A DNA stretch of 64,000 nt. Origin: Anaeramoeba ignava. Lineage: Eukaryota; Metamonada; Anaeramoebidae. Both the position numbers and the translations under genes were made by a program. Position 1 is the stretch's first letter, and every line of letters starts with the position of its first letter. The notes beneath the pieces are model-generated. The model was not told where the DNA came from. It saw only the letters and a program-made list of their open reading frames with translations, and made no database searches. Below, piece by piece: positions 35,755 to 47,533 of the stretch. The stretch spans positions 1 to 64,000 of the forward strand of contig JAPDFW010000113.1 of the NCBI GenBank assembly GCA_028826165.1. The letters run 5' to 3'.

Positions 35755-36265
35755 TAAAAAATTTTTTAAATTTTAAAATTGAATTTTAATTTAATTTAAA
35801 AATGAATTTTAATTTAATTTTAAAATGAATTTTAATTTTAATTTCAAAATGAATTTTAATTTTAATTTTAATTTAAAATTTTTTATCCGATTTTGATTTT
35901 AAATTGATTTTGATTTTAATTTTGAATTTAATTTTAATTTTAATTTGATTTTAATTTTAATTTTAATTTTAAAATGAATTTTAATTTTAAGTTCATAAAT
36001 GAATTTTAATTTTAATATTAATTTTTTATCCGATTTTGATTTTATTTAATTTTAATTTTAATTTTAAATTGAATTTTGATTTTAAATTGAATTTTGATTT
36101 TAAATTGAATTTGATTTTAAATTGATTTTGATTTTAATTTAATTTTAATTTTAATTTGATTTTAATTTTAATTTGAATTTAAAGTTCATAAATGAATTTT
36201 AATTTGATTTTAATTTGATATTAATTTTTTATCCGATTTTGATTTTAAATTGAATTTGATTTTAA
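35755..36265. repeat. Intergenic AATTTT repeats with three ATCCGATTTTGATTTTA motifs
   Basis: Between convergent genes. TTTTAA/TTTTGA hexamers are interrupted three times (about 35883, 36025, 36229) by TTTTTTATCCGATTTTGATT, the same ATCCGAT word found near 3' splice sites at 6128 and 6818. Confidence 0.75.
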
Positions 36266-36268
36266 AGT

Positions 36269-38229
36269 TCATAAATGATTTTGTTCCAAAACATATCTAA
36301 CAGAATTTGCAATAATTTTAGCACCATCCGTTGATGACAACCAACCATCAGAATAAGCGTTATCCGAAACAGGAAACAAATTCAAAACAACAGCCATTCC
36401 AAAAGAATCATCTAATTTTTTTTCCAGAATAAAAGGAGTACGATCAGTCCATCTAGCAATAACTTTAGAATTTGGAGTAATCAAATCATGTTTAATATGT
36501 TCTGAATATTTTCCACCATCAAAAGATTTGACATTTTCCAAAATTGGATGATCAGGAATATCAAAATTAGTATCCAATAAATATCCTTTATCCCAATTAT
36601 CTTTTCCTGTTTCTAAAGGTAAAAACTTTTCTTTTATTATTCTTCCTTCTAAACATGCATAATTATCCTTATCCAAAATATAAATACTTGCAACTACTAT
36701 TCCTCTTCCTTGAAAATTATTTTTATTACTTGGTTCAATGTATTCTGCTAATAAATTCCCAAGTAATTCTTTATCAAGTGCTGAATTTACTGTTAAAATA
36801 AAAATTCCATCATATTCAAGCATTTCTTCAAGTTTTGGTGTTTTTTCGGAAATGCTTATGATATCAATTTGTTTAATTCCTCCTGATCCTATTGATTTTC
36901 GGACATCTTCAGTCCACTCAACTGAAGAACATGAAGAAAGAAGGAGAACTTTTTGCTAATATTTTAAATTAAATTAAATATTAAATTAAATATTAAATAT
37001 TAAATTAAATATTAAATTAAATATTAAATATTATATTAAATCAAATATTAAATATTAAAAATTAAAAATTAAAAATTAAATTAAATTAAATTAAATATTA
37101 AATATTAAATATTAAATATTAAATATTTTAAATCAAATATTAAATATTAAATATTAAATATTAAATATTAAATTAAATTAAATTAAATTAAATTAAATTA
37201 AATATCAAAATTAAATATTAAATATTAAATATTTTAAATATTAAATTAAATATTAAATATTATATTAAATTAAATATTAAATATTAAATATTAAATATTA
37301 AATATTAAATATTAAATATTTTAAATTAAATCAAATATTAAATATTAAAAATTAAATATTAAATTAAATTAAATTAAATTAAATTAAATCAAATTAAAAA
37401 TATTTACTTCTTCTAAAACAAATTTAGGTATAACTCGAGATGAATTCTTTAAAAATTTCCTATCAGGAGAAATTTGTGCAAAAAATTTAACAATCTCATG
37501 ATCATCAAGTAAATTAGTTTTAGCAACAAAAGCCAAATCCTCCAAATTCATAATTTCAAACCGAATTAAAGGAAGAAAAGTTAATAAAATTTTTCTCAAA
37601 TTTTCTGTTGATTCTTGGATTTGATTTATTGAGTTTTGATATCTTCCCCAATCCAATAGTCTCTGAAACAAAACAATTTCAGGAAATTCAAAATTATTGT
37701 TTGAAAGTAAAAAAGAAAGAGTTTTAGATTGAATTGAATTGAGACAATTTTGCTTCATAAAAAAAGCTTTTGCACGAGCAAATTTCATATCAATTTTTTC
37801 TTTCAGTGAAAAGAACTCTTCATTTATACTAAATTCATAATATTTCAGCCAATTTTCTGGCGATAAATTTCTTGAAAGAAAATTTGAACATAAATTTTCA
37901 AGTCCAATTATTTGAAACTCTTTAGCTCCTCTTAAAACCTCAAGAACATTGTCTTCAGTCAAATAATAAACATCGTCAAGTTTATTGATGTATAAATAGC
38001 GCAAAATTATTGCGAAAATCCATGGATGGAAATGAGGTATTTTGAACTCAGTTATTGTTCTACTTGAAATTATCTCATTTTCTTCACTTGAAAATTGTTT
38101 CTCAAAATATTTACTTTGTAAAACAAGTATAAGTTTGTGTCCATAAAATTCAACTCTTTCAGTTCCAACAATAAATTTCAAATCAGAAAGTTCAGGATTA
38201 TTAAAAATTGAAGAGAAAATTTGTTCCAT
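36269..38229 (-). CDS. BTB-BACK protein fused to an amidotransferase-like (ThuA-type) domain
   Basis: Two exons (37408-38229 and 36269-36955) join in phase for 502 residues. Exon 1 starts MEQIFSSIFNN and gives a BTB domain (SDLKFIVGTERVEFYGHKLIL, FAIILRYLYINKL, about 15-110) and a BACK domain (about 130-240; LCSNFLSRNLSPENW, FQRLLDWGRY). Exon 2 begins QKVLLLSSCSS and reads like a flavodoxin-like class I glutamine-amidotransferase fold without an obvious catalytic Cys-His pair: KVLLLS (beta1), YDGIFILTV, GRGIVVASI, PDHPILENV, TPFILEKKLDDSFGMAVVLN, and a final DGAKIIANSVRYVL helix. Such domains often serve as non-catalytic sensors. The BTB part suggests a cullin-3 adaptor using it as a substrate-binding module. 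The start is the ATG at 38229; in-frame sequence upstream lacks an ATG. Confidence 0.72.
36956..37407 (-). repeat. Intron filled with AAATATT/AAATTAAATATT units
   Basis: About 450 bp of TAAATATTAAA-type units between GTAAAT (37407) and TATTAG (36956). No AG or GT inside on the coding strand. Confidence 0.85.
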
Positions 38230-38295
38230 CAAAAAAAAAAATAAAAATGAAAAAAATGAAAAAAAATTTTTTCGAATTTTTTTTTGGTTTTTTAT

Positions 38296-40021
38296 TTAAT
38301 TTTTTGAAACAACTCCAAATTGATTATTCCATTCTATAAATTCTTTTAATGAATCTTTAGATAAACTTGGTTTAATAATTCTTAATGAATTTAAAAAATC
38401 TTTCATTTCAATCATTCTAACTTGACTTTCTCGAATTGTTTCAATTTTTTCAATTTCTCTAATTGGTTCCATTGCGGCTTCCTTAGTTAAATGAGTTAAA
38501 TCACTTCCCGAATAATCTAAAATTTGGTTAGTTTGATTTTGAATTAATTTATTCATTTTAAAATTTTTGTTCCACTTTTTTTCAAATAATTTTTTTATCA
38601 TTTTCAATTACATTCAGTTTGTCTTGATAATTTATCAATATCATCTTCATTTAAATTATGTTTTTGATTACGAATCAAATTTAAAATGAGAATTTTTCTA
38701 GCTTCAAAATCAGGTAAAGGAACATAAACTCTTTTTGACTAAAAGAAAGAAAAAAAGAAAAAATTTTTTTATAAAAAAAAAGTGGAACATTTTAAATTTA
38801 GAAGAAATAAAAATAATTAAATATCAAAATAGTAAAAGTACCAATCTTCTTAAAACAGCGTCATCAAGATCCCAAGGTCTGTTTGTTGCTGCCATTATTA
38901 AAATGCGATCATTTGAAGGGGTTGTTGCTCCATCCAACTGAATAAGAAATTCTGTTTTAAGTCTTCTTGAGCTCTCGTTTTCATTCTGTTTTCTTTTGCT
39001 TAAAATGGAATCAATCTCATCAACAAAAACAATTGAAGGTTGTTTTTTTCTTGCTAAAAAAAACATCGCTTTAACCAATTTTTCACTTTCTCCAACCCAT
39101 TTGGATGTCAATGAAGAAGCACTAATTGAAAAGAATGTACAATTAGATTCTGTTGCTACAGCTTTTGCTAACATTGTCTTATTTTGTTGAAATTATATTT
39201 GATTATTTTTTTTTTTGGAAAAAAAATGCAACAATTTTCGATAAATCAATATTTTTGTTAAAAAGAAAAAAATCATTAAATAGAACAAGTTTGAATTAAT
39301 CATCAATTTAAATAATTCCTTTGTTTTTAATTCATAAAAATGTTATTTGAGTAAAATATACTTTTCCATTTCCAGGAGGCCCAAAAAGTAATAAACCTTT
39401 TGGTGGTTCTCTCAAACCTGTAAATAATTCTGGTCGAATTTGTGGCAATATTACAAGTTCAGATAATGCTTGTTTTGCAAATGAAAGTCCTGCAATATTT
39501 TCCCATTTAACTCCAGAAGAAGAATCCATGATTTCATTTTCAATTTGATCAAGTAATTCTTTTGAAACTGGTAGTTTTTCTTCGTTTAAATTGTTTTTTT
39601 CATTTCCATTTTTTTGTCTTAAATTTATTTGTTTTTTTGGTTTTTGTTTTGATAAAGTTCTTTTTGGTATATTAAATCGATTTGTTTTTTGGCTAAATTC
39701 TTTATTTGTTTTGAAATTTTTTGTATTTTTGATGATATTTTTTTTATGAATTTTTGGATTTGAATTTGAATTTGAATTTAAATTTGGATTTGAATTTAAA
39801 TTTGAATTTGGATTTGAATTTAAATTTGTTTTTTGATTTAAATTTGAATTTAAATTTGGATTTAAATCAATTTTCTTGATTAAATTTCTGTTTTCAAGTT
39901 CGAGTTTAATCGGGTTTCTTTCTTCTTTTTTTGTATTTATAAGTGAAGGAAATTTATAAATATTTTGTTGTATTGTAAGAAATTGAATTCTTTGCTCCAC
40001 TAATTTTAGTGTCTCTTCCAT
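38296..40021 (-). CDS. SPAST: Spastin-like microtubule-severing AAA ATPase
   Basis: Four exons join in phase (39362-40021, 38842-39177, 38612-38738, 38296-38516) to 447 residues. After a disordered Asn/Ser/Pro-rich N-terminus comes the meiotic-clade AAA module: [34 protein letters not shown], Walker A GPPGNGKT (split by intron 1), the pore loop SKWVGESEK, Walker [23 protein letters not shown], sensor 1 AATNRP, the arginine-finger region [14 protein letters not shown], sensor 2 [14 protein letters not shown]. It ends in the Vps4-type C-terminal helix (FIEWNNQFG). [15 protein letters not shown] and RPELFTGLR favour spastin over fidgetin or katanin. Spastin hexamers extract tubulin tails to sever microtubules. 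There is no recognisable MIT domain, and the protein is shorter than animal spastin. Confidence 0.9.
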
Positions 40022-40234
40022 TTTCTAATTAATATAAAATTGATCATTAATTTTTTTCATTTTTCGAATTTTTTTTTTTAATTTTTTGATCATCAATTAT
40101 CATTTAAAACAATATATATATATTTATATATTGAATTATATATCATTTATGAAATTTTCTTTTGATAAATGCATATGATTTATTTTATGAGGTTTTGCTT
40201 ATTTTTTATAATATAATTTTTTGATAAAATTAAA

Positions 40235-40585
40235 TCAAAACAAATGTACTTTTTTCATTTGATTTGATTGAATATTTAATTTTTCTGAAGGTATTTTAAA
40301 AGCTTCTATAATAAATTTCTTTCCTTCAATATAATTATTTAAAGCTTTTTGTGGTTCTATTTTATCATAATATAATCCAATATCTATATAATAATAACTA
40401 ATATTATGAAGAATTTCAAATTCATTTTTTATTTTTTCAATTTTTTCCTTTTCTTCTAATTCTTTTAAAGTTAAAAGGAATTTAAATTTTGGTTTTGTAA
40501 ATAATTTAAAAAGAGAAAGAATAAAGAAAATAAAAGAAATTATAAAGGAAATAACAGTTATTTTTTGAATTAAAAATTTTTCCAT
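40235..40585 (-). CDS. Small N-terminally membrane-anchored protein, unknown
   Basis: A 116-residue frame beginning MEKFLIQKITVISF with one N-terminal hydrophobic helix (about 8-28, ISFIISFIFFILSLF) and then an amphipathic helical region. ALNNYIEGKKFIIEAF could be a single TPR-like hairpin. Near the end an AAAAAA|GTACAT could act as a splice donor, so a further exon in 40030-40230 cannot be excluded. I do not recognise the family. Confidence 0.45.
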   Translation of the reverse strand: MEKFLIQKITVISFIISFIFFILSLFKLFTKPKFKFLLTLKELEEKEKIEKIKNEFEILHNISYYYIDIGLYYDKIEPQKALNNYIEGKKFIIEAFKIPSEKLNIQSNQMKKVHLF

Positions 40586-40720
40586 TTTTTTTTTAATTAA
40601 AATAAAAAAAATAAAGGAGAAAAATAAAAAAGGAGAAAAAAAAAAAGGAAAAATAAATTTTTTTTTTTAATTTCTTTTTTTTTTCATTTTTTTTTTTTTT
40701 AAAAAAAGACAAAAAAGACA

Positions 40721-43556
40721 ATGAATGATTTGGGAGAAAGAGATTCAGAAGTTAATAAGAAGAATAACATGGAACTTGATGAATTAATTAAACAAGATAA
40801 ACAAACAAAGAGAACTTTTAGACGTAAAAATTTTAATCAAAATTTTCAAAGAAATCCTCGTTTTCGTTCTAGAAATACAATTGGAAAAAGAATTGAAAGA
40901 AATCCAAGAAAAGCTCCAAGAAGATTTGTTCAATCAAGACCCCAAAATTTTAATATGAAACAAAATTCTCAACAACAAGTAATTTTATAATTAATTTTAT
41001 AAATAATTTTATAAATAATTTTATATTTAATTTTATATATAATTTTATATTTAATTTTATAATTAACTTTATATTTAATTTTATAAATAATTTTATAAAT
41101 AATTTTATAAATAATTTAATAAATAATTTTATAATAATTTTATATTTAATTTTATATTTAATTTTATATATAATTTTATAAATAATTTTATATTTAATTT
41201 TATAAATAATTTTATATTTAATTTTATATTTAATTTTATATTTAATTTAATAAATAATTTTATAAATAATTTTATAAATAATTTTATATTTAATTTTATA
41301 AATAATTTTATAAATAATTTTATAAATAATTTTATAAATAATTTTATAAATAATTTAATAATTAATTTAATAAATAATTTAATAAATAATTTTATAAATA
41401 ATTTTATAATTAATTTAATAAATAATTTTATAAATAATTTTATAATTAATTTTATATATAATTTTATATATAATTTTATAATTAATTATATATATAATTT
41501 TATATTTAATTTTATATTTAATTTTAATTTTATATTTAATTTTATATTTAATTTTTATAATTAATTTTATATTTAATTTTATAATTAATTTTATAATTAA
41601 TTTTATAATTAATTTTATAATTAATTTTATAATTAATTTTATATTTAATTTTATATTTAATTTTATATTTAATTTTATATTTAATTTTATATTTAATTTT
41701 ATATTTAATTTTATATTTAATTTTATAATTAATTTTATAATTAATTTTATAATTAATTTTATATTTAATTTTATATTTAATTTTATATTTAATTTTATAT
41801 TTAATTTTATATTTAATTTTATATTTAATTTTATATTTTAATTTTTTTATATTTAATTTTATATTTAATTTTATATTTAATTTTATAAATAATTTTATAA
41901 ATAAATTTTATAAATAATTTTATAAATAATTTTATAAATAATTTTATAAATAATTTTATAAATAATTTTATAAATAATTTTATAAATAATTTTTATAAAT
42001 AATTTTTTATAAATAATTTTATAAATAATTTTATAATTAATTTTATAAATAATTTTATAAATAATTTTATATATAATTTTATAAATAATTTTATATTTAA
42101 TTTTATATTTAATTTTATAAATAATTTTATAAATAATTTTATAAATAATTTTATATTTAATTTTATATTTAATTTTATAAATAATTTTATAAATAATTTT
42201 ATAAATAATTTTATATTTAATTTTATAAATAATTTTATAAATAATTTTATATTAAATTTTATTAAATTTTATATTAAATTTTATATTTAATTTAATAAAT
42301 AATTTTATTAATAATTTTATATTTAATTTTATAAATAATTTTATATTTAATTTTATAAATAATTTTATAAATAATTTTATAAAATAATTTTATATTTAAT
42401 TTTATAAATAATTTTATATTAAATTTTATAAATAATTTTATAATTAATTTTATATTTAATTTTATAAATAATTTTATATATAATTTTATATTAAATTTTA
42501 TAAATAATTTTATAAATAATTTTATATTAAATTTTATATTTAATTATATATTTAACTTTATATTTAATTTTATAAATAATTTTATATTTAATTTTATAAA
42601 TAATTTTATATTTAATTTTATAAATAATTTTATATTTAATTTTATAATTAATTTTATAAATAATTTTATATTTAATTTTATAATTAATTTTATATATAAT
42701 TTTATAAATAATTTTATATTTAATTTTATATTTAATTTTATAAATAATTTTATATTTAATTTTATAAATAATTTTATATTTAATTTTATAAATAATTTTG
42801 TAAATAATTTAATAATTAATTTTATATATAATTTTATAAATAATTTTATATTTAATTTTATAAATAATTTTATAAATAATTTTATAAATAATTTTATAAA
42901 TAATTTTATATTTAATTTTATATTTAATTTTATAAATAATTTTATAAATAATTTAATAAATAATTTTATATTTAATTTTATAAATAAATTTTATATTTAA
43001 TTTTATAAATAATTTTATATTTAATTTTATAAATAATTTATAAATAATTTTATATTAAATTTTATATTTAATTTTATAAATTAGAACCGAACTTTTATCA
43101 GAAACGAACAAACAAAACCAAGAAATATTGTTATTGAAATTCAAAAACCAAGAAACTTTGGAGAATCAAGAAACACAAATCAAAGATTTCCAAGAAGCAC
43201 GAATCAAAGATTTTCAAGAAACACAAATCAAAGATTTCCAAGAAACACAGATCAAAGATTTCCAAGAAACACAAATCAACTTAGATTCAATCGATCAACA
43301 CGACCACAACAATCAACACGAACATTTCCAAGAAATCCAACTAATTTTAATCGTTCTCAGGATCAAAAATCAAATCAAAGATTTGTGAGAACAGTTCCAA
43401 TGGGGTCTAAACCTAATAATGTATTACAAATTTATATTTGAATTTTATATTTAATTTGATAATTAATTTTATATTTATATTTATTAGCCATCTGGAAACC
43501 AAAGCAAACCAATTTCTTTATCTGAAAGATTTGATAATCAACACAAAAATTTTTAA
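40721..43556 (+). CDS. mRNA export adaptor-like protein with UAP56-binding motif
   Basis: Three exons in phase 0 (40721-40978, 43085-43420, 43488-43556) give 220 residues. Near the N-terminus MELDELIKQDKQTKR matches the UAP56-binding motif of ALYREF, UIF and CHTOP (an L-D-x-x-I-K-x-x-K type helix). The rest is Arg/Asn/Phe-rich and basic (FRRKNFNQNFQRNPRFR). It contains about five copies of an octapeptide RNTNQRFP (43165-43280) and ends in ISLSERFDNQHKNF, which resembles C-terminal S-L-x-E-R-F motifs of the same adaptors. By family analogy it would recruit the DEAD-box helicase UAP56 to mRNPs in the nucleus. No RRM is present, so it is nearer UIF or CHTOP than ALY. Confidence 0.68.
40979..43084 (+). 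repeat. 2.1 kb intron filled with AATTTTATAAAT / AATTTTATATTT units
   Basis: About 175 twelve-base units (AATTTTATAAAT, AATTTTATATTT, AATTTTATAATT) fill the intron of the export-adaptor gene from GTAATT to TTAG. AG and GT are practically absent between the ends. Confidence 0.9.
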
Positions 43557-44160
43557 ATTTTATCTTTCTAATAACAAACTTCAATTATGCTGAATCATTT
43601 CCAATAAAAACAAAGACAAATTGGAACTTCACCATTTGCCAACCAAACAAAAAAATTATTCAATTTTATCTTCAAATTATTATTTATTCCAAAAAAAAAA
43701 AAAAAAGATCTCTCAACTAACTTAATCAATTATCATTTTTATGATCTTTATTTGAAACTATTTTATTATTGATTTATTGATTTATTGATTTATTTATTTG
43801 CTGTTCAAAATATTAGATTCTCTTTTTCCCTTAAAATTTAATTATCAATGTTTAAAATTTCAAAAAAAAAACATTTTAATTGATATTGAAATTGAAAATA
43901 TATATATTGATATTGATTTCATTAAGATATATTGATTTTTGATATTGAACAATTTAACTTCTGTTTATGTTTTAAACTTCAAATTATTTCAAAGAGAGAT
44001 CATTTCAAGGGGAAAGAAAATTTTTTTTTTCATTTTTTGATTTAATTACAAATTCATATTGATTTTAAATTCTGCAACATTACAAATTCCATTCATTTTT
44101 AATTACACTTAACAAAACAAAACAAATTTGAAAAAGAAATATTTAAAGATCTTTAGGTTT
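43557..44160. other. Intergenic, no gene seen
   Basis: 3' flank of the export-adaptor gene. AT-rich with an A15 run at 43691 and short TATATATTGATATTGATT runs near 43910. No credible open frame or RNA gene. Confidence 0.5.
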
Positions 44161-44169
44161 TGAAATGAA

Positions 44170-44825
44170 ATTTAAATTAGAAAAGAAGCTGAAAAATTAA
44201 ATTGGAAAATTAATTGAAACATTTCCAATTATTTTTACTTATAATTAGATTTAATTTAAAGCTGAAAATGAAAAAAGAAATGAAAAAAGAAAAAAGAAAT
44301 TATTTGGTATAATTAAATTTAATTAATGAATTCAAAGCTGAAAAGAAATGAAAAATGAAATTATTTGGTATAATTTTACTTATAATTATAATTTAATTTA
44401 TTTAATTTAACTTAAAGCTGAAAAGAAATGAAAAATGAAAAAAGAAATTATTTGGTATAATTTTATTTATAATTAATTTAATTAATGAATTCAAAGCTGA
44501 AAGGAAATGAAAAAAGAAAAATGAAATTATTTGGTATAATTTTACTTATAATTAAATTTAATTAAATTAATTAATGAATTTAACTTAAAGCTGAAAAGAA
44601 ATGAAAAATGAAATTATTTGGTATAATTTTACTTATAATTAAATTAATTTAATGAATTTAACTTAAAGCTGAAAAGAAATGAAAAATGAAAATATTTGGT
44701 ATAATTTTATTTATAATTAAATTAAATTTAATTTAACTTAAAGCTGAAAGGAAATGAAAAAAGAAATGAAATTATTTGGTATAATTTTACTTATAATTTA
44801 ATTAAATTAAATTAAAGCTGAAAAG
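44170..44825. repeat. Eight tandem units of about 80 bp
   Basis: Each unit carries AAAGCTGAAAAGAAATGAAA followed by TTATTTGGTATAATTTTACT and a variable AATTAAATTTAATT tail. Copies start near 44262, 44332, 44413, 44494, 44587, 44665, 44740 and 44812. The AAAGCTGAAAAG and TTTGGTATAATTTT blocks are better conserved than the tails. Confidence 0.8.
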
Positions 44826-44884
44826 AAGATGAATAATTATTGAACAAAAGTATATTGATTTCTTTGTGTAACAATAAAGGTAAT

Positions 44885-45435
44885 TCAAATTGGAAAAGAA
44901 AACAAATTCAAAAACAAATTTAATAACAAATTCAAAAACAAATTCAAAAACAAATTTAATAACAAATTCAAAAATAAATTCAAAAATAAATTTAAAAACA
45001 AATTTAAAAACAAATTCAAAAACAAATCCAAAAACAAATCCAAAAACAAATTTAAAAAACAAATTCAAAAAAACAAATTCAAAAACAAATTCAAAAAACA
45101 AATTCAAAAAACAAATTCAAAAATAAATTCAAAAAAACAAATTCAAAAACAAATTCAAAAAAACAAATTCAAAAACAAATCCAAAAAAACAAATTTAAAA
45201 ACAAATCCAAAAATAAATTTAAAAACAAATCCAAAAACAAATTTAATAACAAATTCAAAAACAAATTCAAAAAAACAAATTCAAAAACAAATTTAAAAAG
45301 ATTGTAAAAAAAAGATTTAATTTAGATTTAGTTTTGATTTAGATTTAGATTTAGATTTAGTTTTAATTTAGATTTAGATTTAGATTTAGTTTTAATTTTG
45401 TTTTAATTTAAATTTAATTTTGGTTTAATTTTTTT
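44885..45435. repeat. AACAAATTCAAA 12-mers followed by TTTAGA hexamers
   Basis: About 35 copies of AACAAATTCAAA-like units (44885-45298), then TTTAGATTTAGTTT hexamers (45310-45420). Spurious Lys/Asn/Thr and Phe/Val frames arise here; no gene is supported. Confidence 0.82.
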
Positions 45436-45517
45436 TTTGATTTTTATTTGAATAAAATTATTTTTTTTTCATTTTTTTCATTTTTTTTATTTTTTTCATT
45501 TTATTTAAAAAAAGAAA

Positions 45518-47105
45518 ATGAATACAAAAAAAGAAAATGAATTAGAAGAAAATATTAAAAGACGAAAAACAAAACAAAATAAAAATAAAAATCGAAAATC
45601 AAATTGAAAATCAAAATAAAAATCAAAATCAAATTGAAAAACTTCCAGAAAAAATACAACAAACTGAATCAAAAGAAAATATAAAAGAAGAACCTGAAAA
45701 AATTACTAATCAAACAAGAAAAGAAATTGGAAAATTAATGAATATGATTAGAGATGTTTTGCCAGAAAATGCAAATCAAAAAAATGATGATGAACTTTCT
45801 CAATTTGAAATCAAAAAAGAAAAACGTAAAAGAAAAAAAAACCAAGAAAAACAAGAACTTAGAGACTTCTACTTGTCAGAAATCCAACAGAGAAAAGAAA
45901 ATCAAAATCAAAAATCAAAAGAAAAAATTAACGGAAATAAAACAAACCAAAATGACATCAAAATAAATGATTCAAAATCTGATGTTGATGATGAAAATCT
46001 TGAAGAAAAATTACAGGATTTTGATTCAGAAAGTGATGTTGATGAAGAAACTTTAATAACGGATGTTGATTTAATTAAGAAGTTTCGAAATCAAGAAGAA
46101 GAATATCAAAAAGTAGAGAAAATATTGGAAAGAAAATTCATCGATTCAATGGAAAAGGAAACTGATTTTGAAGAAAAGGAAAGAAAAAAAAGAATATATC
46201 AAATGTTTGGAGACAAACGTAATTTTGGATTTAAATTGGAACCATTGAATTTCAAGACAGAATTACATCATGGAAATTTTGACAAATACGGAAATTATTA
46301 TGAAAATAAACCAATTGATCAAGAAGATATTGAAGATATCCAAAAACAAAACGAAAAAAGAGAGCAGAAATTCAAAGAAAAATTCGAGAATTATTATGAG
46401 GATTATGATGATGAAGAAGACGATAATTTCCAAAAAGATGCTTGGCTTGAATCTTTGGAAAAATATGAGAATTGGCATAATAAAGTTGGTGTTGCTGAAA
46501 TGGAACAATTTGAAAAGGGTTTTAATAGAAGAAGATCAGCTCAAATGAATCAAACAAATAAAATGATGAATTTGGAACAAAATGAAAAAAACGGAAATTT
46601 GGAACAAAATGTCAAAAATGTCAAAAATCAAAAAGAAAATCCAAAAGAAAATTCAAAAGAAAATTCAAATGAAAATTCAAAAAAAGAAAAAAAAGAAAAA
46701 CTTATTATTCAACTTCTTGAAGCTTTAATTTCTCTTCTTAATTCAAATGAAACTCCTTTAGAAGCTATTAGAAGATTTGGAAATAATTCTCAACTTGATA
46801 AACTTTCACTTGCAACTGATTTTGCAACAAAATTAATGGAAAATGGTTTTAATGATATTTATTATAATCAAAAAGAATTTCTTCAAAAAGAATATGAAGA
46901 AAAGAAAATTGAATTTGAACAAACAAAAACTTCTTCAAAATGGTTTTATAAATGGGAAGAAAGTTCAAATGCACAAGTTTATGGTCCTTTTTCTACTCAA
47001 GAAATGAAAGCTTGGGTTAATTCAGGTTTTTTTAAAAATGTTTTTGTTAAAAAAGTTGATTCTCAAATTGATTTTCAACATATTTCTAAAATTCAATTAG
47101 ATTAG
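45518..47105 (+). CDS. CD2BP2: CD2BP2/Lin1-like U5 snRNP protein with GYF domain
   Basis: MNTKKENELEENIKRRKTK starts at 45518, but the frame slips by one base in an A-rich run near 45593; from there it is open to 47105. Key features are a charged N-terminus, SESDVDEE, the conserved FKLEPLNFKTELHHGNFDKY with GNYYENK, DAWLESLEKYENW, and the leucine-rich LIIQLLEALISLLNSNETPL with EAIRRFG. The C-terminal GYF domain reads WFYKWEESSNAQVYGPFSTQ plus EMKAWVNSGFF. These blocks, in this order, are those of CD2BP2/Lin1 (U5-52K), which binds the U5 component Prp6 during tri-snRNP assembly through GYF-proline contacts. The frame slip may be a sequencing indel. Confidence 0.88.
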
Positions 47106-47533
47106 AATTATTTTCTTATTGAAACAAAACAAAACAAAACAAAACAAAATAATAATAATTTTTTTTTTTGAATTCAAATTTTAATTCGAAATTAAAAAGA
47201 AAAAAAAAGAAATTTTGGATTAAATTTTGGATTGAATTTTGGATTAAATTTTGAATTAAATTTTAGATTAAATTTTGAATTAAAATTTGAATTAAATTTC
47301 AATTAAATTTTGAATTAAATTTTCAATTAAATTTTTAAATTAAATTTTTATCTAAATTTTGAATTAAATTTTGAATTAAATTTTGGATTAAATTTTGAAT
47401 TAAATTTTCAATTAAATTTTGAATTAAATTTTGAATTAATTTTGGATTAATTTTGAATTAAATTTTGGATTAAATTTTGAAGTAAATTTTGAAAAGAAAT
47501 TGAAAAGAAAAGAAATTGAAAAGAAATGGAAAT
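47106..47533. other. Intergenic AATTAAATTTTGGATT repeats between convergent genes
   Basis: TAAATTTTGAAT/TAAATTTTGGAT 12-14 bp units at 47210-47500 between the 3' ends of CD2BP2 and UGDH. An AAAACAAAACAAAACAAAAC run follows the CD2BP2 stop. No gene. Confidence 0.7.

Noticed and set aside
39178-39361. Fidgetin-like 1 instead of spastin
   Set aside because: The [24 protein letters not shown] and YSGSDLT segments match spastin more closely, although the two families are near relatives.
43128-43388. Alternative frame rich in FQETQIKD repeats
   Set aside because: The other frame (RNTNQRFP) joins in phase to both neighbouring exons and is Arg-rich like exon 1.
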